From assembly GCA_028565635.1 (NCBI GenBank), contig JAOXYB010046879.1, positions 1 through 12,213 on the forward strand: a DNA stretch of 12,213 bases. Reading direction: 5' to 3'. The stretch comes from Phoronis ovalis (lineage: Eukaryota > Phoronida > Phoronidae). The translations under genes and the position numbers were made by a program. The notes below the pieces were generated by a model. That model had not been told where the DNA came from. It worked only from the letters and a program-made list of their open reading frames with translations, and did not search any database. The number at the start of each line of letters is the position of its first letter. Positions within the stretch are counted from its first letter, which is position 1. Shown here one piece after another: positions 1 to 10,300 of the stretch.

Positions 1-961
1 ATAGGGATAGAAATTTATATAGGGATTTAAACTCAATTTTTAACAAAAATGAATTTAAAAATTCAACAAGGGTCTAACCTACTAGACTAGTACACAGAAT
101 TTTATGGTAATTATAAATTAATTATAAAGTTATAGTAATGTAATAATATAATAGTTATTTTATGCAATTGTGTTTCAAAATAGGACTACAAAACAAGGAA
201 CAGAATAGTTTTATTTATTAATCATAAACATAACATTTCTCGTATTAAAAAGTTCCTCACTGTTTATCGCAGTCATACTCAAATTACAGATTTGGCGGCA
301 CATGGTGAGAAAACTTTTTCCATGGATTTCTAACTGTTCTTTTTACGATACTTCGCATATCAGGAAACTTCGATACCATGTGCCAATTCGTTTTCAGAAA
401 TTCTTTGTCAATTAGATATTTTGGTCAATATTTTTACCAAAGTTATTTGAAAAATATGAGTCTATAAACACAACGAAATATATGTTTAGAATTTATTTAA
501 ACTTTTGTTTTTGGTATTTGACTTTGCATATAAAATGCACGGCGGGAATACCATTAAAATACCTTCTTCATAAACAGTGGTAAAAAAAAACTATATGACG
601 GAGTGTTGTGCCAAAAACATATGTTATGCTAATGAATAATTAATGCATGCTCAAAGAAAAGTCGGGAGAAAAGTGTTCTATAATTAAACAGCTAATTTGT
701 AACAAGTTTATCGGGACCAGTTTATCACATCTTGCCATCCGTACAATGTATAGATAGGAAGAGGGAGTTCCGACGTGAAATTTGAGACACTATACCCTTT
801 TGACCCTTAATATTTTATTCGGTTTTATTATGTTTTACAGTACGAGTAGTTTAGCATTCTGAATCATGCAGGGCTGTTTCAATTAATGGCCTAAATTCAC
901 TTGACCACGAGTACACCAAATACTTGTATTTTGACAATGGAATTTTGATTTTTGTGTAACC
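1..961. other. upstream sequence without supported coding exon
   Basis: All frames are broken by frequent stops on both strands. The only structures noticed are the small inverted repeat at 297-384, a TATAAAA string at 529-535 that is not meaningful in such AT-rich DNA, and a good acceptor-like TTTTACAG at 833-840. It may be an intron of the same gene or promoter/5' flank; the sequence does not decide. Confidence 0.5.
297..384. repeat. 10-bp inverted repeat flanking 68 bases, upstream region
   Basis: GGCACATGGT at 297-306 and ACCATGTGCC at 375-384 are perfect inverted copies, with further partial matching outside (TTGGC against GCCAA). This could be the ends of a very small non-autonomous element, but no clear target-site duplication is seen. 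Confidence 0.4.
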
Positions 962-1090
962 ATGAATAGATTACAGGACATTTGCTTCAAGAGCAAAAGA
1001 AGTTGTTCTTTACCGACAGCATTAGATTCTGGTTATAGTATCTGCGCCATGCTCAGTGAAATTCAAAAGAATTTCTTGGGAAAGTATCAG
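962..1090 (+). CDS. possible upstream coding exon (N-terminus), weak
   Basis: An open frame from ATG 962 (context AACC before it, A at -3) runs 43 codons to CAG at 1090, where GTGGCA could serve as a donor. Joining there to exon 1 at 1310 keeps the frame (phase 0). It would place LGKYQ directly before PPNVLLHV, at a point where relatives have a short charged stretch ending just before C2A. A good acceptor (TTTTACAG at 833-840) lies upstream, after which all three frames soon meet stops, so 841-961 would have to be 5' UTR. Alternative acceptors inside the frame are at 975-976 and 1037-1038. The donor is poor (G at +3, C at +5) and I recognise no family motif, so this is a candidate only. The remaining family N-terminus could instead lie beyond the window. 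Confidence 0.3.
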
Positions 1091-1309
1091 GTGGCACTAG
1101 ACATCCGTTGCATGCTTGTGTTTACCTCATTGACAGGTTTACTATGTGATTATGGCTAATACTACATTACAGCAGTTATAGGTTAATGGTATACTATTAA
1201 CACATTGTTGTGACATTATAATTTTAAAAACTAATAAGACGTATATTATACTATAGTTTTTATATACTTTATACTATATAATTAATAAGAGTTGCATTTT
1301 ATTTTGTAG

Positions 1310-1376
1310 CCACCAAATGTATTGCTTCATGTCAGAGTAATTGAAGCTACAGATGTCAAAGCTATGGATCCCAATG
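1310..1376 (+). CDS. exon 1 (first secure): start of C2A
   Basis: Acceptor TTTTGTAG at 1302-1309, donor GTAAGT at 1377. Encodes residues 1-22 and the first base of a split Gly codon. LLHVRVIEATDVKAMD is the first strand and loop 1 of a C2 domain, and D20 is the first Ca2+-site aspartate. The exon opens in phase 0 and has no start codon, so at least one earlier exon is needed. Confidence 0.88.
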
Positions 1377-4300
1377 GTAAGTTCGTAGCTGTATCCTCCC
1401 GGACTTTATTTTATAAGTACTTCGGACGGATGAGTTTCCATGATAGCTTATATAATATATATATACCAGTAGTCATATTTCTCTGCCGTTCATGGCTGCT
1501 GGGTCTTCCTGAATTGTTTCACATGTTCATAGCAATATTATAACACCAGATTACAGTGGACAAGCAAGAACTAGTTCTTCCATCTTAAACCATTTACCTC
1601 CATTGCTAGCTATGGTGATATGTGTAGATAATTATATTACACGGGAGCACATGCCACTGATCGAGCCAGACAGACATGATAAGAGTTGTTTCCTATTTTA
1701 CCACGTTTATTAAACAGCCTTTACCAGAACCATTCTCCAAATTTCAGAAAAGCACTTGAATGTGGAAGATGAAATGTGAAAACAGTTTTTGGATGTAGGT
1801 TTCCTTGTAGTCCTTGGAAGACCTCAAATAACAAAAGAAATAATTTTGAACTTTATAGGTTTTAGTGATCCTTATTGCATTCTCAGCACCATATCACCAT
1901 TATCGAAATCTCAATCTCTGGAAAGAATATGTGGCTGTCCTATTGGTGAAAGGTGTCAGCATCGACACCATTCTCCCATCAAGCAGCATTCACCAAAGAC
2001 TTCACCAGGAAATTCACCATTATTACACAGGAGCTCACCAAAATTAAAGAAGAAGATTGGAAAAGATGACACATTTGAATGTATTGATGTCAAACAGACG
2101 AGGGTTGTGAATAAAAGTTTAAATCCGAAATGGAATGAAGTGTTTGAGATGTAAGTACTAATAAAAATTAATATATAGAAACTATAGAAACTGGCCTACA
2201 TCTTATCTGCATTTACTTCCAATCAGCAAAATATCTGTAATGAAAATTACCTGCAAAGTAAAATAGTTTACATCCATCTTTAAACTTATATCTCGTATTC
2301 GTGGGATTTCATATGGAGTTGGTTTATATCCATTCTATTATTTTAACAGATTTTCTAAGTTTACAATAAATGTTGGTATTCTCCTTGTAAATTTGGTTTT
2401 TAATGATTACTGGTTTGTTATGTTCCTTCACATTAATTTTTCTTGGATAATAGTAATAATTAACATGCTAATATCAACAATTTATTTCATTACATTGAAG
2501 TATATATATCATACATGTGAGCCCTGGAATATGTTTAAACTAGTTTGTAAAAGGAAGGGTACAGTAAGCACACTGAGAAATATCCTGTTTCCACTCAAAT
2601 AAGTGATAATTATATGCTTATCAAAATATTACCTCCACCCTTATTAATATCATTTTAACAGGTGCTGTAATCATTTTAATGCATAAAACATCGAAACAGT
2701 TGCTAGCGACTTCCTGTATAGCTAATCTAGGTTTTAACAACAGCTTGACTGTATAGCTGTACGTTTTTGTGGGTTTTAGGCAAGTGAATGATCTCTCCAC
2801 AGATGAACTACATATTCATGTGTGGGACTGTGATGCTGAAACAACTCTACTACAGAGCTTAAGACAACTGGAAAAACCATCTGGACTCAAAAGGTTCATA
2901 TAGCCAATAAAGATAGTTTTAACATTTATGAATTATGCTATTTTAGTGCAAGTACACTTGCCTGTATCACTTATACTGTGGAAAATTCAATTTGAAAATT
3001 GCCAGAAAAATTCTTTAGTTAAAATTGCTTCTGTTAGCTTGTATCATGTTTTCTTCCAATTTTCAGCAAGTTGTATCTCATTTTGTTTTATACATTTTAG
3101 ATCACTTTTTTAAATAATGAATCATTACCAACACCAGATGGTGTGTAGTTAAAGTATAATGAAGTGGCTAAAACAATGCCGCTACTTTCCTGGTTGTTCT
3201 CTTATTGGTTACCTGAATCTAACAAGATTATACTCTGTCTTATGCTGACATGGTGCATATTAGTGTTTTAAACTTTTTTTTTTAATGATTTCATCTTTTT
3301 AATAATAGTTCCTTTTTTTCTTCAGCCTATTTCGCCATATTAGACACAATATGGACTATGGAAAAACAGTAGATGATTTCATAGGACAACTTTCCATTCC
3401 ACTGCGAGTAAGTGCATTACTATACTTTTCTCTCTATGTTTATAAAATGGTTATATATGTCTAAACTACCTTAATGGGGCTTAAAAATTGGATATGCTTG
3501 GTAGAACAATGTCCATCTTATAGCATATTTTTTAGAAATTTTGCAGCAAGGGCTACATGCTAGACACACAGCTATTAAATTTGAATTTGTTGATGCTGAC
3601 ATTTTTCTTGTTTCATTGTGCAGCATTGGAATAGTAACAGGTGTAGTCAAACTGCATATGTTGGAGAGTAAAACGTTTGCTGTCATCATTTTTGGGTTGC
3701 ACAAGGTTTTAATCGACCCAACTTTTAATTGTTTACAGTTATATATTCTATAACCCATTTTCCTACTTGCAGGATATCCCTGCAACTGGATACAGAAGCT
3801 GGTACAACATCTATGACCGTTTAGGTGCAAAAGCAAAAATTACTGGAATAGTTCATCTCGATTTAAAGTTCATTGTTTTGCAAGAAGATAGTCCTGATGG
3901 ACAACTGCCATCCCAGAGGGCATCGGTTGAAGATTTTTATAAAGTGCTTCAAAAGTTAATGAGTTATAGTGCTAAAGAAAGCCAAGATGAGAATGATGTA
4001 CCAACAGCAGTAACAGGAGAATTATCAAAACAAGCAACCAAAATAAGAGACCAGTTTGCTATATACAACCAGATAGCACCAATTACACAAGCTCTGCTGT
4101 AAGTTGGCGGCCATGTTTAATCTTAAATGGCAGTCATGCCAAAACATTTCTTCACAAAGTTGAAAAGTACTGGATTGATTTGAATGAAACTTGGATGAAA
4201 ATTTAAAATCTTAAACCCAAAATGGCTGCCATGTCAAAAACTTTGTGTTGGAAGCCATTTACTAAATCTTGTTTTAAATGTATATAGAAAACTTAGCATC

Positions 4301-7300
4301 TGGTTTTACACCAAGGAAAAAACATTTCTCTATGCAATGACAAATAAAACAAAATCCAAAATCTTCTTACATGTAATTAATAATATGCATGAAAAAGATT
4401 TGCTTTAATGAATTTATATCTTGTTTATATGGCATGGAATAATTTATAATTGTGTTATTGAACTACAACTCCTGTAGCACATGTATTTTAATGCTTAAAA
4501 GCTTCTGTATAATTTTTTTCAGGAAACTAAGTATTTTGCTAGAATGGTCCATTGAGCATGAAAAGTGGTTGGTGACTGATGCGACCATAAGAACAGCAAT
4601 GAATGATGTCACGATTGCAATTCAGAATGGTTACGAAGCAGACGAAGTGTCATATTCTCAATTTGAGGTAAGAATTTATTCATCAGGTAAATGAAGTGTA
4701 AAAACATATAAAGACTGGTTTATTCCGTCCACGTTTTCATGCTTCCCTCATCCAACCAAATAGTAATAGAAATCACAGTATTTAAGAATTTTTAAACATA
4801 AATTTAATCCCTAGGTGTAATTTTGAAATAATGTTATATTTTTCAGATCGACTTGTTTGAAAATGCAGCCAACAAATATGCATCTCATTCCATCAAACAC
4901 ATTGGTGATATTCCGCCTATTTTCCCGCCATCTTTTACTTCCATGGCTACTATTAGGGACAAATTTGAGTAAGTTTATAATATTAAATCTCTCTATACTC
5001 GTTTCTTTTAACATTTATATAAACACATTACAGAAAGTGAATGAAAAGATAAAACAAATTGGCAAAATCTTGTTTGGATATTTATTTGAAATAAAATGGT
5101 GATAGAAAAATGGCCGGATATGTACCAGAAAGAGCTAGAATAGTTTGAAAATAATCAATTTCATCATATGTTTGAAGTATATATGAATTCAAGTGTTCCA
5201 TTTACATACTATTTTAGCAGAAAAGTAATCCATTGATAATGTACATACACCCGTACTAGATGTGAATTATTACTCATTACAGATTAATGATCTACTTGTT
5301 GAATTTGAACCCATGGAAAGATGTCTGTGAACCCCATTCCAAAAAACAATTGCAGAGCATCTTCCTAGATAGGTTGAAACAAGATGTCGATGTTTGGATT
5401 ACCAGTAAATTAGATTCAATGAATTCATTGGTCAAGGACTCTGTTGTGTCTGAGATGTCAACATTAGCAGAAATAGTTTCAGAAACAATACAGTTTTGTG
5501 AAGCGATAACATCTTACAAACATTTCTTCAGTGACATAGGGATTGATTATTACAAGACTATTTCGTTTGGATTAGAAATGAAGGTAAAGTTTGTCACTTT
5601 TTGACATTTCAAACATGGAAAGATTTTTCAATCGATTCTATTGTAGTAACATTTACTCTACAGTTTGCTGTAGAGTAATCGTCCCAATCAAGATATATAT
5701 GTTTTCTGCTAAATAATGTTTTCCTAGTTTTCTTTCTGATTTTTTTTAGTGAATTTTTTTTTTATTGCCAAATATACTGGGATTATGATCCCATGACAGG
5801 CCACAGTAGGTTCGTATTTCAAATATTACAGCTTTATTTCCAATTTTATGAATTTATTGTGTTTTCTAGATATCTGAAAAAGCTCGGGAACTGATGTTAC
5901 ATTTAAATACCTACCAAATACGTTATCAAAAATACAGTGTCAACATTGCTGAAAGCAGTAAGGTCTCACTAAAGCTCTATTTTGCACTAAGAAATCTGTA
6001 TGGTGTTATACGCCAAAATGTAGGTGACAGGTGAGTTTTTAAACTGACAAAATTAAAAACAGTGCGGGGGGGTTAGTGGGCTGGGTGAAATGCTGTTATT
6101 GAAAGGGACTGCATATATATATGTGCCAGAAGCACATCGGTCCCTTCTTTACTTTACACTTTTTACATAGTGTGTTTTCGTTTTTATGATCTTTGTTTAA
6201 TATCTTCTGGAATAAAAATTTGGGATACTAGGTAATTTTATACAATCTTTATGCAGTATGCATGTACCGGTATTTGTATTCAGCAGTACTTAGAAGGTTC
6301 AATCTATAGTAAAAAAGCTTTTAAACTGCCATACCTTTTTTAGTTTCTTACAACACAGACTAAATATTATAACAATCGTGGAAATGGAACACCATCTCAT
6401 GAAATACTTTTTTCAGGGAAGTATTTAAATTGAAGTTAATACGATACCAATGCTGGTTTGAAGATGCCTTAATCTTTTGGTTGCAAACATTTCGTACAGA
6501 ATGTAACAAACGTCTTGAGAAAGCTTTAGAGATAGACAGAGATGTGAGTATTTAAAATAAATTCTGTTTGCCTTATTTGTAAAATATTTTAGTTTATTTA
6601 ATAACTTTTCCGTTTTATATACATTTTTGAGTACCAGACACCAGCTATGTGGTAACCCCTCATGTTGGAAATGAGAGATATAGTGCATACGATTGCGTGA
6701 AGATAACCCTACACTTTGTATACTTGTGGCTATTATTTTCTATTATCATAGTCATTAAGGGGTGTTAACAAGTCAGTTTTCATTTACAGTTTGTACCAGT
6801 GACATCCTTAGTGAAGCATTCCAATTCCTGTGTGGATGTAAAGGCAAATTTTGCTAAGGTAGGCACAAGCACAACCTCACAAATGCATCCTTTATTTTAC
6901 ATGATCATAGTGCGAAACAGGCGAATAAATAGTAAAGCATTTATTAGTATAATACATAATGATCACACACTTAAAGCATCTTTCCTAAATAGAATAAGTG
7001 TACAGTAAACTGATGTGAAATAGTTATTGTACAACAAGCTCATATAGAGAAAGTATTTTTGGTGGCAATATGTATCTGGTGTTTCCAGCTATTTATCATT
7101 CATTGTCTGAAATAAATGTCTTCAAAGCAATTTTGATAATAATTTCACTTGCTTTGTTACAATTCTTTGTATCAAACTCATTTTAGATAACTTCAGAATG
7201 GCGAGAAATAAGTGTCATTGATGCTGATCGAAATTTAATGGCAATTACAAAGATCACTGATGTAAGTTGTACAAATATTTAAAATGGACTCTTATTGTGG

Positions 7301-10300
7301 GTGTAGAGGTTACTGCTTTCAACCAAGGGTACTAGGACAATTCACACCATCAAGTCTGATTCCAAAACTGACTGCCAATTCAAATATGTGTGTAACTTTG
7401 GTGACATTTTTTCTTTTCTGTCAAAATTTCTGTTAATGTGCATCCCATTATAGTGCTTTGAGAGTTTGTGATTTTACAGTAATAGATGGAGAAACTGTGT
7501 CTGAGTTTAAACTATTCTTGAACCTCTCAGTTTACTATGCTGGGCATGTACTTTGCAAACAACATAATGTCATATACTAATGCACAATTGTAAGAATGGA
7601 GTGGCTTGGAAAACGTAAAGTCGATTTTTTTTCTCTTGCGCTTGTCAATAAATATTTTGACAAGTCCCTGTTACTAATTTGTAAATGTGTCTTACATATT
7701 CTCACTGCTCTTAAAGAGCATATGTGCAGAAAAAAATATATAAAATACTACTTTATTCAATTTTAGACAATTTGTGATGGTGCCAGGGCTTATACAGACA
7801 AAATAAGTAGCATTTTAGAGAAAAATGGTTTCTATGGCAAAAACAATGAACAGTTTGATGTGACAGATCAAGTAAGAACAAACTGATATTTATAAATTCT
7901 AGATTTTATTTTGAAATTATACAATGACTGATCCTACTTTGTTTCAACTACTTGGCTCATCTTGTACACACATATAATCAAATGCAAGTATCAATTTTGT
8001 CTATCGTCAAGGTCAAGGTTGCTACAGAAAAAAATGGGGATCTATCATGATAGTATTATACAGTGTGCAATGTAGTTAAAATCTACAGCTCATGGTCAAG
8101 TATATAAATACAGTTTCATCCCAGACCCTGTTCATACTATTTTTTTAAAACTTTATGATGAAGTATTCTGTAAATTATTAAGTTTGCCATTTTATTAAAA
8201 GAAGCTAATAAAGTGCTGTGTATTTTTGTTTTTAGCTATGTATCACACTTAATAATATTGAGCATATCCGTAATTATCTTGGTGAAATTCGACATCTTCT
8301 TGAATGGGACAAAGTTATAGAAGCTATGGAAATCAAACATGAGAGCAAAGCTATAGCTCAACAGGCAGAGACAACTTTGTGTAAACTTATTGCAACCACA
8401 AATGCAGATCTGGTAATGAAAAGTGGAATAATTTTGGAGAAAATTGTGAAACACATGAGTGACGATATAAGAAGATTTACTGAACCTTTCACAGGAACAA
8501 AGTCTGAACAGCAGGTACTGGATTCCAACAAGAGAATGACAGATCTTTTAAATCATAATAGTATGCTTTATTATTAGCAGTATGGCTACTGAAAACAAGT
8601 ATAACCATTTTATCACATGGCTGACTAAACAAGAGTCATTTCATGTTCTAGATTTAAAAAAAAAGTATATTATTTTGTTTTGTACAAAAATATTGTTTCT
8701 AATTAAATAGAGGCTGATGCTTTTCTTATACATACAAACAACTTCTTTGTTTCATTTTGAAACAGCAGTAAAAATCTATTTTCAGCTTGTGTTTCACGGT
8801 TTGGTACATTTGTATACTAAACTTAATCATGTCTATTATTTGTTTTGAGCAGCATATGAACGATCTGCTGGAGTACTTAGAAAGCAATCTTAGTACCTTT
8901 GCAGACAGATTATTTCCGACCATTATTCCAAGAGTTTTGAGAAGAATTTGGAATGAAGTTCTTAAAGCCATGGAAAACAGTCTTCTTAATGGAGTAAGTG
9001 ATTGATAAATATTAAAGATTTTCAATGCATCATGTGCTTATGCTGTATTTAACTAAATAATCATATGTTTAAAGGTGATTTCTAGTCCAGTAAATAATCA
9101 CATGTTCAAAGGTGATTTCTAGTCCAGGAGGTACCACTCTACCAAATGCAACTTAATTGTTTCCCTAAATAACAATAATAGAATTGAAAAAGAGAAGCTA
9201 CCACTCCGCAAAACATAATTTCATAATATGACTGGATGCCATTTAAATCAGTTTGATAAAAGTTATATATTAAGGGAAAATTCTACTTTTTTCAATTCTT
9301 TATGAAATATTTGATTAACATTTTTTGAAAATATACTCTTGACTGAGCTATTTCGAATACACAAAACCATCTGCTTTTAGTAGGTATCTCTAAAAAGCAT
9401 GGATATCTCAGCACATATCATATCCAATGATACTGCATGATTCATATATTTTTGCCTGTTATATAAATTATATATTAAAATTCTCTTTTCATCATTTCAG
9501 CAACTTCCAGAGTATTACATCAAGATGCAAGAGGTATGTTCCATCAATTTATTATACGACTATAATATTACAGTATTTTTTTAATGTTAAAAGTTAAAAA
9601 TAGTGCCAAATTAATTTACCAGGTAATTAGTTAGTTGTCTATCTTTCTAATGTCACAAAAACTAAAGAAATTTCTTGAATTAATTAATATGTGTGTGTGT
9701 GACAACTGAGCTTCTCATCACTTTTTCACTGAAACAAAAAACTGTAAAACAATGAAAAAGCTAGAAATACAGTGCAATGGTTTTCATACGGTCAAGTTTA
9801 TCCTTGTTTTCCAGCGTTTGAAGACTCTGAAATCATTTTTCCAATACTCGACTGAGGAAGACGAAGACAACGACCCTATGTTAGAAACACCAGAATACCA
9901 ACATCTATTGCAAATACTGATTCAGCATTCTTTGCCAACAGAGCAGTTAATTTTACAGTACTACCAGACTTTAGCTAATAACATAGTAACACCCTTGGAT
10001 TATTTTGGTCACATCGCATTGAAAGTCGCTTTCATGGAAGAAACACATGGCCAAGCAACAGTTTTTGTCAAAGGTTAGTCCGGTGGTAATCATAACATGC
10101 AAGGTCACATATTTTTCGAAAAAAAAACAACTACAAACATTCATATAACACGTGTTATTTATAAGCATTAACTGTGGAACTGTTGATGTCACATTCATAC
10201 ACAGTGTAGTGTTATATATGTTTCTATATTATTTCTCTGTACAGTATTACTTATTTTTTTTGTATGGACATTATTTATTTTATGTTTCATAAATATTTGT

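Noticed and set aside
529-535. TATAAAA as a core promoter
   Set aside because: Such strings are frequent by chance at this A+T content, and the transcription start is unknown.
2393-2602. Hydrophobic open frame in intron 2, membrane-protein-like
   Set aside because: Hydrophobicity comes from T-rich codons; it begins without ATG, has no splice support and no homologous place.
3541-3753. Open frame in intron 4 that could look like an extra exon
   Set aside because: Exons 4 and 5 join in phase inside the compact C2A fold, with no room for 70 hydrophobic residues. The family has nothing there.
3471-3836. 121-codon open frame on the - strand
   Set aside because: It overlaps exon 5 and intron 4 of the + gene, shows no recognisable domain, and has composition expected of the antisense of AT-rich DNA.
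5775-5796. Short palindrome TGGGAT/ATCCCA
   Set aside because: Six-base stems of this kind are expected by chance over 12 kb.
8726-9025. 99-codon open frame on the - strand
   Set aside because: Antisense shadow of exon 15, which has strong family homology on the + strand.
9691-9701. (GT)n microsatellite
   Set aside because: Only about five units, too short to matter.
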